Assembly (NCBI RefSeq): GCF_018873765.1
Contig: NC_057922.1
Span: forward strand, 12,165,563 to 12,229,562
Direction: 5' to 3'
DNA from: Telopea speciosissima
Lineage: Eukaryota; Streptophyta; Magnoliopsida; Proteales; Proteaceae
DNA: 64,000 nucleotides
Both the position numbers and the translations under genes were made by a program. Every line of letters begins with the position of its first letter. Position 1 is the stretch's first letter. The notes below the pieces were generated by a model. That model was given only the letters and a program-made list of their open reading frames with translations. It was not told the origin of the DNA and ran no database searches. Positions 48,101 through 57,328 of this stretch are shown here, in pieces.

Positions 48101-51100
48101 TTCCTAGTTCTCACGTCACTTTTATTCACAATTTTTTTTTTGTTCTTGAGATTCTTCATTGGCTTTAGGTGCTTTCTTTGCTGATTTATGTTTGTCCATA
48201 TTTTGGTCTTATTATAATAGAATTAAAAGGAAATAGTTCTGTTAAATTGTGGTCCTTATAGGGGTCCACAATTTAACAAGTCCATATATTGCCCTCTTTA
48301 GAATAGCAATCATTATGTTGAATACTTAAAATATTGGTTAGAATAAGCTAACTGAAGTTGTAAAAATGTCATTGGTGGGTTTATGAAATGGTTTAATTAG
48401 GGAGAGTAAGGACATGACCATGTTTAGAGTGCACTAGACAAAGAAGAAATTTTTTTTGTCATGACATTGAACACAATCTTAATTTTTTCCGGGCCTTGTG
48501 AAACTTATACAGTCCCATTTTAGTCCATATGGGATGTCAAGCTTATCTTTGTTGCAATGTCAAACATGTGTATGTGGTTCCATTGGAAGAAATTGTAAAA
48601 TGTTAAGAGTTCTCCAAATATTGTTTTGGCTCATGACCCTTTGTTGTTGACCAAAATTTTATTGGATCTGATAAGAATATGTTCCTAACCAAGAATGACC
48701 AGGAAAAGAAAATCTGGGTGTTTAAATAAATGGAGTGTTCATGTCCAAATATTTTGATACAGCCAACAGGACAAAAAGGGAGAACAATCCCTAGATCAAT
48801 CACTGATTCCAGCCTTTCCAGCACCCTTCCAGTAGTTTCTATCAGCAACATTCTAGGAGTTCTTAGTTTCTATGATGCAGATCTCATCACAAGAGAAGAG
48901 AAGGACATCAGAAGAAAGCCCAGCCAGCCCAGCCCACGAAACAGATCTGATTGGTCCATGCAGTTCCAGTTTTGGTCCTAGACTGAACCATCTATTTCAG
49001 TCCAGTATTAGTCTTTGTGTGGGATTATTTTGGGTTGTAATTTTTTTCTATTTTATTGTCTCTTAGGGTAAACAGGTGTCATTTATCCCAGCCTCTATTA
49101 GTTACTATTTTCACTAGTTAAGTTCTAAAATGTTTATTTTCTGTTGGGAACCTGGGGTTTCTATTTTGAAGAGTTGTAAGCTGTAAGGAACCCTCTAGCC
49201 CATGCATGAGAGGTTCCATATTCTTCTACTTCCCTTAAGGTTATAAATAAGAGGAGGGGTAGACTTCAGCGCCATGATTTTGACAAACTATAGCTCTATG
49301 CTTGTTATTTCTCTGTGTGGTGCAGAATGTTCTCAAAAGCAACAATAACACCTTGGTGGGATGGCAAGAGGACTGGGGAGATGCTGGTCAAGTTCTAGGT
49401 GGGAGTCTTAGTCCATGTCAATCTTTCTCTATCAAGGACAAAGAAGCAAATTCTTATGATGGGGTCTGCTTATTGCCACCCTATAGATATTTTCGAAGGA
49501 AAGGACTACTATGCAATTTCAAATTGCCTACTTGGATATATGAATGATGCAGTTGCACATGCATGGCTTGACAGACCTGATCCAGGATGGAAACTCAGAC
49601 CGAGAAGAATCTGGTTGTCAGTTCAATAGGGGTCTTTAGGATATTCTTATGGGTGATTTTTTTTATTTGAATTTATTTGTTTTATGCTTGTTAGCCAGAA
49701 TCGTAGGAGACTAGGAGTTAAGGTTCAGGTAAATTTTGTTTCCAGTTTCAGAATACCATTGGAAGATTTGGAGTCTTTTTTCCTCTTTATATGCATGCAT
49801 GTAGTCAACGACAAGGTTCGAAAACTCGGGTCTCGGAGCCATCTCGGCCCAGCAAAAAACCGAGTTGGGCCGAGATCTCGGCGAGTTTGTGCATTTTTTT
49901 TTTTCAACTCGGAAGCCCATCTCGGTGGGTTTTAGACCTCTTTTGGGTCTGAAAATCGGTATACAGCCTATTTTAGGCCATTTAAACACAATGACATTAT
50001 TAGATTTTGTAAAAACAAAGTCCAAATAAGAGTTTCAGTTAGTGAGAAAGCAGGACAGACACTTATTCTAGAAACCAGGACAGACACAGGATAAACAGTC
50101 TTATTTATGCCTAATAACACTTACTTATTCTAGAAACCAGGACAGACACAGGACAAATAGTCTTATTTATGCCTAATATAATTTACTTAAGATATTATTC
50201 ATAAATAAGCAAATACCCCCTATTTGAATCCAATAAAAATAGTTAAAAAATCAAATTCCAAAAGGACAAAAAGTCAAACCCCCCAGTTCAAGAACAAAAA
50301 CTGGATTTTCGGCGGTTGGTGCAATTTTCAACTTTCTAATGCTGGGGTTTTTCTCAAATCTAAAAATTCCATAAATCTGAATATGGTAAAACATTGCTAA
50401 AAACCAAAAGTGCGGTAAAATATTCATTTGTTTTGATGTCCAAAAATATATTCTCATTCAGAGCAATTTTGACAGCATTCGCGCATACCGAATTAAGTTT
50501 AATCGGTAAATAACTCCTTCAATATAAATCAGATTTAAGCAATCTTGGACTTGTTGGAAAGCTTTCAAAACATAGCTTTCCAACAAGTCCAAGATTGCTA
50601 AAATCTGATTTATATTGAAAGAGTTATGTACCGGTCAAACTTAATTCGGTGTGCGTGAATGCTGTCAAAATCGCTCTGAATGAAAATAATTTTTTGGACA
50701 TCAAAACAAATGAATATTTTACCGCACTTTTGGTTTTTAGCAATGTTTTACCATAATAAGATTTATGGAATTTTTAGATTTGAGAAAAACCCCAACATTA
50801 GAAAGTTGAAAATTTCACCTATCGCCGAAAATCCAGTTTTTGTTCTTGAACTGGGGGGTTGACTTTTTTTCCTTTTGGAATTTGATTTTTTAACTATTTT
50901 TATTGGATTCAAATGGGGGGGGGGTATTTGCTTATTTATGAATAATATCTTAAGTAAATGAAATACAAAAGCATTTGGCATAAATAAGTGTCTGTCTTCT
51001 CTGTCTTGGTTCTTGGCATAGATAGGTGTCTGTATACCAAGAATTTCCAACAAGATCTCGAGATCTGGCACTCATATAAAGGACCTAGATGGGCATTTTC

Positions 51101-51714
51101 CGGAGAGATCTCGGAGAGATATTGACATTTTAAGTTTCGTAGGCCATCTCGACTCGGGAAATTGGAAAACCAAGAATCTCGGCGAGATCTTGCGAGATTT
51201 CGGACTATGACTCAACGTTTAATCAGATTGGATTGAATGATATAAAATTGAGATCTCTGAAGGCTGTTAAGCTGTTGCCTGCGTGACCTGTTGGTTGGTT
51301 GCACAGTTCTTCTTCCTTCCTTTCTCTCTACTCAAACCAAGGGTGATTTCCTCCTTTAAGGTTTTGGTTTTGCTAAACCCTTCTTTCCCTTTTACTTCTC
51401 CTTCGTTATTCTTGTAGCAGCAGAGAAACCAATAACCAGTTCTTACAAAGTAAGAAGAGAAAGAGAGAAGGAAGAAGAAGAGAAAAGAGAGAAGGCATGA
51501 TAGAAGAAGAGAAGGAAAATCCTAGACCATGATAAGAGTCAGAATGTGTCTATCGTGGTCTAGCCTTACCACTTATAATCTTATATTATATACAAGTCAT
51601 ATACTCTTGGTAGGAATGAAAGTGAATAACCAAAAGCAACATAAAAAAGGAAACTACAACTCTACAACTCAATATAACACCACGTGAAGGACACCCCCCC
51701 CCCCCCAAAAGATG

Positions 51715-51769
<55 letters not shown>

Positions 51770-54700
51770 CTCATACGCAGCTTGGAACAACCACTAAGAA
51801 ACGCAGGCCTAAACAATGCCTTAGTGAACTTATCGCCAAGTTGACCGAGTGATGGAGTAGAGATCAGTTTTTGCATAACAACATTCCTCGCAAAATGACA
51901 ATAGACCTCAATATACTTAGACCTCTCATAGAAAACCGGATTATTGGCAATATATATCGCAGCTTGATTATCACAATACATCTCCATAGGTTTGGTAACT
52001 GAGAATCTCAACTCTTGAATAAGAGATCTCAGCCACATCATTTCACCTGTATGTGCCATAACTCTGTATTCAGCCTTGCACTCGACCGAGCCACTGTAGT
52101 CTGCTTCTTACTCCTCTAGGTAACAAAATTTCCACCAACAAACGTACAGTACCCAGTAGTAGATCTACAATTACCATCAGCACTACCCCAGTCAACATCA
52201 GAGTAACCCATAATATCAGTATGACCAGAACGCCGGTAAACAAGACCGTTCCCAAGAGCATCTATAAGATACCTCAAAATACGACAAGCTGCATCCCATT
52301 GGGCTAGCTTAAGATTTTCTATGAACTGATTAATAACTCCCACAACAAATGAAATATCAGGTCGAGCAACGGTTAGGTAGATAAGTTTTCCAACAAGCTG
52401 CTTGTATTGATGTTTATTAGCAAACTCTGTCATTATACTCTCCAAGCTTCAGATGAGGATCCAAAGGAGTATCCACAGGCTTAGATCCCAACATCCCACT
52501 CTTAGATAAAAGGTTCTTTGGCAGATTGTCTATATTGTGATTGAACCTGTTGCCAGCTTCTAGATCCCATTGGACACCATTGGACCCAGTTGGTAGCCCC
52601 GTTTTGAAGATTTGTATAAGCTGAGAATTTATTGGTGCTAGTTTGGGAGGCTCTCATAGGTTGTGGGATTGATCTGTTGTGAGAGCCTTTTCTGGCCTAT
52701 TTGAGAAGGAATTCTATATGACTGAGTTACATTTTTCGTGATTGATAGCAAAATTGTATTGTTAAAAGATAGCTAAGATACAGAGCATAGAATACAACAA
52801 CAATAAGCGTAGGCCCACAACCACTCAGAAGGACTACTCGATATGGTATTGCCCAAGATATCCACCCCTCCCTACCTAGCTCATTGGCAAGACAGTTAGC
52901 AGATTCGACCTCTAAGAGAAAGAGAAGTTTCTTTGCTCGTGGAGGGCCCTTGGTCCCTAGTCTTCCTAATAAGAGAAGGATATCAACAAGGACTACCTGT
53001 TGAGGCGTGCATCCAACGTACCACTAATAGGGAATCGCCTTCCACTATTTCTTTCGACCAGCCCTTAGAAAGGGGAACTTCTAGACCTTTAATGATGGCT
53101 TTTTAACTCAGCTGTGATAGAATCAGCTCTTCCAATAGGGCCGGAGAAAATTAATGCCACTAACACAATCATACCTTCGTGCTCACGAAAAAGTTGAGTC
53201 AATTTCTTTACCATGTAGTTTAGAGTATGCTTTGGATAGACCAGTGAAGAAGTCAATCTCGGGGACTTGGCTAATAGGTTAGATGATTGATTGTCCCAAG
53301 GAACCATGAAGGTTTTCCCATCTCATTTGTTACATCATATTTTCAGCTTCTTGCTTGGACTGCTAATTCAAATGGAACTCAAGATCAGTAAAAGAGATTG
53401 CAGATGATCTGGCCAAGCAAAAAGTGTTGATCCTGGAATTGTATTGGGCTTTCTTTTCCTTCATGAGCTATTTTTCTTTTGACTTTTAGCCATTTATAAC
53501 CTAGTTCTGAGGTGGTTTAGTACATCAGATTTCCAACGGGGAGACTACTCTTTATTTCAGAAATCACCAAAGATAAGGGAAGGTTGTATACAAGTTTCTT
53601 CCTTGATAGTGTAATGTGTTTTTTTCACTCACCACCTAGGCACTTCCACTTCCCCGGCTATGCACTTGCTGGATTGATATTGTTTCCTTTTACCCACCCC
53701 TACCCACTTTTTTCCTCGCTTAAATATGACCTGATAATGGTTGGTAATTCAACAAGCCTGTAGAAGTAGGTGCAAGAATAGGAGTAAAATGCAAAAGTTT
53801 GGGTTTGAGAGTGGGAATATTCATGTTTTTATGTATTTGTTTGTCTGTTTGTAGGTTTTTTCCTTTTCTGTTATGCTTTGAGCTTATCTGCAACTATTGT
53901 CTGTGTTTTCCAGTTTCTTTAAGTAGTAACAGAGGTGTCTGTGGAAATCTTTTCTACAGAATTTCAAAAGCAAAGGTGAATGACTATTCAGAGAAGATTG
54001 AAGGTATAGTTGCGAAATTATCTGCTCCAATGGTGAGTCTACTAATTGCCTTATGAGAAACAGAGGAGAAAAGTTCAAGTTTTTGTCTATCTCTGTTACC
54101 CTATTTAAAATAAGTGACTTGACATTTTTATGTTCCTAATTATTTTTTTCCCTTTTTAACTTTCAACTCAAGAAAAACTTCAGAGTTGTTCCATCATCAT
54201 TGTAGTCTTTCTTCTGGACTGGTGGAACACTGCACTTCTGAAATGTCAACAAAATGTTTGTTCCAAGCAACAGTGGATTGGGCTCTCAAAGCTAATAAAT
54301 CAATTTTATGAAATGGACTCTATCTATGCACATGCTTTCGACCTGTTTAAAGAACATAGCCTTCTACTAGTTATAGCAATACATTACACCATCTAAGTAG
54401 CAGGGCTTGTAGAGCATTTTTCTACAGTACCTCCTTCCTGCAAGATGTTTTACTACTTGAATAATGTGCATCTTATGTCAAGATCTTGGTTCAGTGAACT
54501 TCTTACAATCTGCTATGCTGAATTGTTACTTATATAGCAATAATTTTGGGCATTTATTGGAGTATTTTCAGTGAAAAAATCACCCTATGAGGAAAAATTT
54601 TCCTCGTGCTGTATCCATTATACTATAAAAAAGAACTCCTCTCTAAGATTTTTATACCTCCAAATCCATCAGGCCATTTTAGTATCTCATATGTGGTGAG

Positions 54701-57328
54701 TGGTGACTTTTAGCTTTGTGGTCATTTCTAAAAGCCATGAAATCTTTCTAATCACTCAAGTCATATTTTTCTGTACCTGTTCTGATGCGTAAAGATGTAA
54801 ATTGTCTTTGATACTAACCATTCCTAATCAGCTCTTTGGCAAAATTTCCAGTCTGATATGCCAGGATCAATGGAGTCTGTTAGGGAGACTTGTGATAAAG
54901 AAATTCCTATAGCAGAAGAAGGATCTTGTGTTTCTCCTTCTGCAGGATTGCGTAGGAGATTTCTGTAAGATAAGCTGTGTTGATTCTTGTTGACATGAAT
55001 TGTGCTGTTATTTGAGCCTCTTTCTCTTGTCCTAAGTTATGCAAATTTTAGTTGACTGACTTGGTTCAAATGCACAGGCCTCCTATAAAATCTCAAGAAA
55101 GAACTCATGAGATCACTGAGACTGATCAACCAACACTGATCAAACTAGATGCTGCTGCACAGGCTCACATTGAAAAGCACAGGTTTACACCTTTGGACCA
55201 TGATGGCAACTACTTGTCTTTTCTTCATAATCCATGTTTGCAGAGTAAACAAACTAATAGTGAAAGCTTCAATATCATATGGCATTGATCACGTTGGTAT
55301 TTGTAAAAGTTAGTTGCCTAAATTCCTTATTCCCTCTTCCAACAGAAAGCTCCAAGAAGATTTGACGGATGAAATGGTGGGGTTAGCACGACAGCTCAAG
55401 GAGAGCAGCCTCTTGATGAACCGATCCTTGCAAGACACTGAGAAGGTATGATCTCATAATCAAATTGAAACCATGTTTTTCTCCTGAATCAGTCATTTCA
55501 TAATTGTATAGTGCTTTGCTGCATAATAAAAATTTGGTAATTTTTTCTGGGGGATAAAAGAAACTTTATCCTGGGACCACTTTTAGATTTGTGGTTGGAG
55601 TGTGGCACAGTGGCAGTCCATTTTCTTCTCTTCAGCCTGCTTGACAAAGCGATTCAGAAATAGAGAATCTTGAGTGCTATAACTCTTAATGTTAATCCTT
55701 ATACAGTAGCATGGTCATATGGTCAGCATGCAGAGGGTTGGGACTCCACTTCTGTGTTTTATCAGTAGCATGGTCATATCTTGAGTGGGCTTGTTTTAGT
55801 GTAAATAGACCTTGGGTTGGGTTACATATATATTGGGTTTTTGGTCCACTGAGTTTTCTTTGTAATAGGCCACTTTAATGGGCCTAAAAGATTGATAGGA
55901 GGTAGGAATACAGGATTTTCTTTATTAGTTAGTCTAGACTTCTGTGGCTTGAGGGGACCTTGTATCCTGGTTCAGCATGCTCATCGAGTACTCTGTCATT
56001 CTACCTTTTCTTTCTCTCCACACACTCCAACATGCCATTGCTGGTGATTGGGGACCATTATTTCTTTCTTTTGCATCCAAATTCTCAAAGTTATAGCTCC
56101 ATAACAGCCAAATAAGTTAAGGAAATGTTTTGGTATTGTCCATCACTGGTTCTGGTCCGTGTCTATCTGAGCTCCGTTGGAAATCTAATGGCCCTAGGTT
56201 CTGGTTTCTGCTTTCTGCTTTCTGCTTTCCTGGTCCGTGACCTTCCTGGACAATCAGATTTGTTGACTGATTACTTTGGGACAAACTTAAATCAGTTCAA
56301 CTTCAAGATTGCGATCCTATAAAATTTGAAGAAAAATTAATCTGTTTAGAAGTGTCTCTCGACTTTTTAAGTCAATTTGAGTCAACTATGGACAGGTTGC
56401 ACTTTGGGTATCTACTTGAATAATCACGTGTAGATTTGATCTGTTCTGTAGGCCTATCATGTGCAGGACTTCTCCTATGTCCTGCGTCAACAGGTCTATC
56501 TCACTGACTGAAAGTAGAATAATGAGATGGCAAAAAGAATTTTGCACTGCGCACCTGGGAAGGGCTTCCCACGTGACACTCTCATATCTTGCCACATGGA
56601 CTAATGATGTGCTATTCCAACTGGATAAAGAAGACATGATCTCATAGTGACATGTCTAAATTCAATACTCAGATTCAATTAAATATCCCCACGTGTATGT
56701 CCACACATGCCTACCGTACTCCAACCACTATTGTACACTCTCCCACGGTCCTGGAGTTTTCAAAGGTCTTTTTCGTCACTTAACAAACTCGTTTGGGATG
56801 AAATTTGACATATTAGCAGCAGACCTTGTGTTCACAAAATTTGGGCCCCATCCGACCTGGAAAGAGCCTGTATCTGGTCTACAATATAGTTTTAAACTTA
56901 GCATTGATTACCTTTGTGGTGGTGGGTGGTGTTTGAACAACTGAAGAGAACTATTATTTTGATTTATTTTTGTATATATCACCACCCTCTAGCTATTCAA
57001 TGTTTGTTCCTGCTAATGGGTATGGAGTCATTCTCTCGTGGGAAAGCTCTAACTGTGGGAACCCCTTGCACTACAGGTGGATTTGGTCGAGTGCAAGGCC
57101 CACCCATACACGTATCGTTTTCCATTCATCTTTGTCATGGTTTGAGTGCAGGTACTTGATTCAACGGAGATGGCAGTGGAGAGTAGCTTGGCAAGCACTG
57201 GCCATGCAAATAAGCGAGCCATGCAGATATATTCACAAAGTTCCAAAACTTCATGTTTAACGTGGCTCTTAATTTTTGTCATGACCTGTATCTTCATCAT
57301 GGTTGTTCTTCTCATTCGTGTGACCTAG
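21127..57328 (+). CDS. USE1: Vesicle transport protein USE1 (Use1/p31-type Qc-SNARE), complete, seven coding exons
   Basis: USE1 is the ER SNARE for Golgi-to-ER (COPI) vesicle fusion. Coding exons: 21127-21210, 47906-47973, 53960-54032, 54852-54964, 55078-55182, 55346-55445 and 57152-57328. All have GT-AG borders and keep phase, giving 239 residues. Exon 1 has [13 protein letters not shown]; exon 2 [12 protein letters not shown]; exon 5 [14 protein letters not shown]; exon 6 [20 protein letters not shown], the SNARE-region start; exon 7 [18 protein letters not shown], then a tail anchor at about residues 216-236 and a short VT end. The length matches plant Use1 (about 240). Introns are 26,695, 5,986, 819, 113, 163 and 1,706 bases. 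Intron 1 is almost wholly transposons. The start is the first ATG after a 5'UTR acceptor. No stop or frameshift is seen, so the gene is probably functional if the long introns splice. Confidence 0.93.
21691..22375. mobile_element. Solo LTR inside the 5' LTR of copia-3
   Basis: It starts TGATGCA and ends TGCATCA (perfect inverted ends), is 685 bases long, and is flanked by CTGTT at 21686-21690 and 22376-22380. Removing it restores the copia-3 LTR, as the uninterrupted 3' LTR at 45873-45895 shows. The ends resemble the TGATGCA start of the 28.2-kb family, but the interior does not obviously match. Confidence 0.8.
22403..23355 (-). mobile_element. Mini-copia: 953-bp deletion derivative with both LTRs
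   Basis: Short LTRs at 22403-22527 and 23221-23355 (start TGTTGGGATTTGG, end TTACA(A/G)TA) bound a 693-base interior. The target duplication is GTCTC (22398-22402 and 23356-23360). A primer-binding-like site (reverse of GCTCTGATATCA) abuts the right LTR. The interior, read on the minus strand, keeps only the end of RT and RNase H. The 119-codon frame at 22548-22907 has [27 protein letters not shown] and [10 protein letters not shown]. Gag, protease, integrase and most of RT have been removed by an internal deletion. It sits in the 5' LTR of copia-3. Confidence 0.85.
23490..23542 (+). promoter_or_regulatory. Copia-3 LTR TATA box and downstream hairpin
   Basis: TATAAATA at 23490-23497 is followed by a perfect 12-base-pair stem: CCACGATAGATT (23511-23522) and AATCTATCGTGG (23531-23542), with an 8-base loop. 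The position fits the start of the R region of the LTR transcript. A related copia LTR at 51.5 kb has a comparable hairpin. Confidence 0.6.
24473..25485 (+). pseudogene. Copia-3 gag, decayed
   Basis: Pieces of a copia gag protein run on the plus strand. The frame at 24600-24863 has [20 protein letters not shown] (UBN2/Retrotran_gag_2 type). After several stops a zinc-knuckle region with [15 protein letters not shown] appears near 25188-25235. The reading frame is broken by stops and shifts throughout. The protein would form the capsid-like particle. It ends abruptly at 25485, where copia-1 begins. Confidence 0.75.
25687..27838 (-). pseudogene. Copia-1 pol C-terminal part: reverse transcriptase and RNase H
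   Basis: A long open frame (27838-25913, 641 codons) covers the end of integrase, RT and most of RNase H. Landmarks are [32 protein letters not shown] (catalytic Asp near residue 318), YVDDIVVTG (near residue 401) and YTDADWAG (RNase H, near residue 565). A frameshift near 25915 moves the end ([26 protein letters not shown]) into the frame at 25986-25687. RT residues look intact, so decay is slight and recent. Confidence 0.9.
27878..28189 (-). pseudogene. Copia-1 integrase, downstream piece
   Basis: The minus-strand frame to 28174 begins [18 protein letters not shown], the region containing the third catalytic acidic residue (Glu) of the copia integrase, and runs to [20 protein letters not shown], the usual C-terminal block. 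It is cut at 28190 by the gag-only element; the upstream half resumes at 31923. Another shift separates it from the RT frame. Confidence 0.85.
29423..30016 (+). CDS. Gag protein of the gag-only element
   Basis: 197 codons, starting at the ATG that overlaps the end of the primer-binding site region. The middle is rich in Arg/Asp/Glu/Tyr (about residues 74-110). It is followed by a Ty3 gag (retrotransposon gag, PF03732-type) signature: [20 protein letters not shown], then [10 protein letters not shown] and SKKYFP. It ends soon after the capsid N-terminal domain, without a zinc knuckle, so it is shorter than usual. The frame is open, unlike the surrounding copia genes. Gag would package the element's RNA together with a helper's enzymes. 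Confidence 0.85.
   Translation: MVEHGTPVVDPTQPPPPDSLAAIMTMLQKISTNQQALGNRMTAMEQRPIVPLVSNIPLEKDKYQVNSVVQRAPRRDKYREDRERYRDHSEDKNRGYRGYRRCHRPLEAYELRDFDGRPDPQVFCNWLAALDDYFNWHNLPEHRKMRLAHTKLVGPAHNWWRTQMDYPDYSGREPVTWAEMKEDLSKKYFPRTFRALQ
30077..30715 (+). CDS. Second ORF of the gag-only element, acidic protein of unknown function
   Basis: 212 codons opening 60 bases after the gag stop. The first 120 residues are rich in Glu, Lys and Val ([37 protein letters not shown]), probably disordered or helical. The end has [18 protein letters not shown] and then [15 protein letters not shown]. The last few codons run into the 3' LTR (30696 on). I recognise no domain. The C-terminal 'KIRGRIF' block resembles sequence seen just before the 3' LTR of other plant Ty3 elements, so this may be a remnant fused from deleted pol. 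The frame is open, which suggests it is young or kept. Confidence 0.6.
   Translation: MKPPSMRFRLQVEECRKSNFTTIKTTAEYKFPLPKEVERAQVKDKAEVAVNCDEKKETAPKASKMESRHVEDPTEVVNVEETKVEKDETTEDEEVVMSTPQEIIGIQDAVFEEVELVSQVLDAKVANTEDSMDRTFTVAADLENEHIEFVMPPWFFEEKAPRLGDFIPNVLASLEFCLGMVKAADHMLIPPHHYKIRGRIFSSWGQLMQIHH
31923..33891 (-). pseudogene. Copia-1 gag, protease and upstream integrase
   Basis: Frames read leftward from the start at 33891. Gag N-terminus (33891-33553) has [18 protein letters not shown]; after two stops the frame 33462-32503 has ISKG-type gag, a knuckle reading [14 protein letters not shown] (second Cys replaced by Tyr) and the protease site [12 protein letters not shown]. The frame 32475-31915 has pre-integrase ([16 protein letters not shown]), a zinc region ([12 protein letters not shown]) and integrase core ([24 protein letters not shown]). 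Stops near 33550 and 33510 and a lost knuckle Cys make it inactive. The gag-only element cuts it at 31922. Confidence 0.85.
33892..38476 (-). repeat. Copia-1 long leader with four-unit ~320-bp repeat
   Basis: Between gag and the primer-binding site lie related blocks at about 34028, 37203, 37520 and 37842 (spacing 317 and 322 for the last three). Each contains an AT-rich near-palindrome like CAGGGTTTTGGAAAACCCTG flanked by GATCGATT motifs. This is followed by a GGTCGATT(G/A)G and a CTCCAAAAATTAGC block. The solo LTR at 34312-35648 separates the first unit from the rest. Between 35654 and 37200 I see no coding sequence; a two-copy CCTTCTATGTTTT repeat lies near 36045-36075. A second primer-site-like motif (GCTCTGATACCATG) lies at 38296. 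Confidence 0.65.
34312..35648 (-). mobile_element. Solo LTR of the gag-only element family, in copia-1 leader
   Basis: On the minus strand it starts TGATGCAGATTCATCA and ends GACTACATTA, like the LTRs at 28195 and 30696. The target duplication is TTACC (34307-34311 and 35649-35653). It is 1,337 bases long, longer than the others because of small internal duplications (ATATTACTCACAAGGCA twice near 35070-35105) and indels. Divergence from the 28-kb copy shows this is a separate, older insertion. Confidence 0.87.
38684..42875 (-). pseudogene. Copia-2: second unit sharing an LTR with copia-1, truncated in gag
   Basis: The LTR at 38489-38683 is also the 3' LTR of this unit: a purine tract (CTTGAGGGGGAG) abuts it on the right. 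Reading leftward from 42875 are gag (knuckle [14 protein letters not shown], intact here), protease, integrase (frame 41843-40557, 428 codons: [43 protein letters not shown]), RT (40486-39878, 39823-39605, 39338-39132) and RNase H (39086-38691). Small deletions and frameshifts break RT and RNase H. The gag start, leader and 5' LTR are missing at about 42875, where copia-3 resumes. It is close in sequence to copia-1, and its integrase carries the empty site of the gag-only element. Confidence 0.85.
42877..45814 (+). pseudogene. Copia-3 pol, decayed (protease, integrase, RT, RNase H)
   Basis: The plus-strand remains of pol follow the copia-2 border. They include a protease-like SGVSTHMTG stretch (near 42900), integrase (frame 43681-43968: [18 protein letters not shown]), RT (44845-45219: [27 protein letters not shown]) and RNase H with the terminal region near 45600-45800. 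Frameshifts and stops are frequent. A MITE-like palindrome lies inside at 44638-44776. It is clearly older than copia-1 and copia-2. Confidence 0.8.
44638..44776. mobile_element. Palindromic MITE inside copia-3 pol
   Basis: The ends read ATAGATCAAAGCATGAAGAAGAG and the inverse of TGTAGATCAAAGCATGAAG (first 20 bases of each considered). Inverted similarity runs about 50 bases inward on each side (both arms hold an AAAATAGA core and a poly-T/poly-A step). The middle has TTCATG...CATGAA arms. The same terminal sequence ends the LTR-like block at 47496. Confidence 0.65.
45815..45981 (+). mobile_element. Copia-3 3' LTR, truncated
   Basis: It begins TGTTAAATTGTTAAGTG after the purine tract and matches the 5' LTR piece by piece across both insertion sites (GTTGGCTGTTA, TTTGTCTCTGA). 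Similarity stops near 45981. The TATA and hairpin part is absent here, so the copy has lost its right half. Confidence 0.8.
45982..47029. repeat. Intronic sequence with a 52-bp triplicate
   Basis: A 52-base unit beginning ATTAATAAAAGTTATTAATAG is repeated three times in tandem (46596, 46648, 46700; to 46751). The third copy has one change (CACG for CACT). A (GA)n run precedes it at 46577-46595. The rest of this stretch of USE1 intron 1 shows no coding sequence. Confidence 0.8.
47030..47496 (-). mobile_element. LTR-like block (probable solo LTR)
   Basis: On the minus strand it starts TGTAGATCGAAGCATGAAG and contains a TATA-like TTATAAATAAATA (47432-47420) about 65 bases in. Further in is a poly-A-signal-like AATAAAAG region. 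The left border is uncertain and I found no target duplication. The terminal 20 bases match those of the MITE at 44638-44776, so both may belong to one family. Confidence 0.45.
48241..48277. repeat. Perfect 12-bp inverted repeat
   Basis: GTTAAATTGTGG (48241-48252) and CCACAATTTAAC (48266-48277) form a perfect stem with a 13-base loop in USE1 intron 2. It may be a tiny MITE relic. Confidence 0.7.
48278..49810. other. USE1 intron 2, first part, nothing firm
   Basis: Open frames near 48730-48981 and 49302-49629 have no recognised motif. The stretch 49060-49320 has the feel of an LTR (TATAAATAAG at 49242), but no border or partner was found. Confidence 0.35.
49811..51208. mobile_element. Fold-back MULE-like element with ~0.9-kb palindrome in USE1 intron 2
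   Basis: The ends (TTCGAAAACTCGG at left, inverse of CCGAAATCTCGC at right) are loosely inverted and rich in CTCGG motifs. The flanks TAGTCAACG (49802-49810) and GACTCAACG (51209-51217) agree at 7 of 9 bases. The core is a near-perfect palindrome, arms about 50090-50565 and 50572-51025, centred on GGAAAGC(TTTCAAAACATA)GCTTTCC. The arms therefore encode mirror-image open frames (50251-50457 minus and 50680-50862 plus, both with [19 protein letters not shown]), which are not genes. An 85-base direct repeat (TTATTCTAGAAACCAGGACA) lies at 50065-50185. It is related to element E. Confidence 0.75.
51300..52510 (-). pseudogene. Copia-4 fragment: RNase H and 3' LTR part
   Basis: Minus-strand frames 52445-52116 ([44 protein letters not shown]) and 52059-51780 ([26 protein letters not shown]) are the end of a copia RT/RNase H, split by a frameshift near 52070. 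A (TA)n run (51717-51768) and a poly-C run (51693 on) replace the usual spacer before the LTR. The LTR-like part has a hairpin at 51533-51573. The upstream pol is missing. Confidence 0.8.
52850..53305 (-). pseudogene. RNase H-like (RVT_3) domain relic
   Basis: On the minus strand, [15 protein letters not shown] is followed after a stop by [10 protein letters not shown] and [12 protein letters not shown]. Later, after shifts, comes [10 protein letters not shown]. This order (AD/AEL acidic site, 'EGDSLLVV', 'LA..LA.EG') is that of the plant RNase H-like domain found at the end of LINE ORF2 and in related genes. It is decayed and has no start. Confidence 0.6.
53306..53959. other. End of USE1 intron 2, nothing recognised
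   Basis: There are no domains and no repeat. The tract before 53960 ends in a normal TTTCTACAG splice acceptor. Confidence 0.5.
55780..55900 (+). mobile_element. LTR remnant of the gag-only family in USE1 intron 6
   Basis: The block with CTTGGGTTGGGTTACATATA, TTTTCTTTGTAATAGGCCAC and TTTAATGGGCCTAAA follows the first 130 bases of the LTRs at 3.4-4.3 and 28.2 kb. Its right part is unclear and no border was found. The rest of intron 6 (55446-57151) shows no gene. Confidence 0.5.

Noticed and set aside
50251..50862. Two similar small proteins on opposite strands
   Set aside because: They are the same frame read from the two arms of the palindrome, with no family match and no gene context.
51586..52059. 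Repetitive (Ile-Tyr)n protein tail
   Set aside because: It is translation of the (TA)n microsatellite inside a dead copia fragment.
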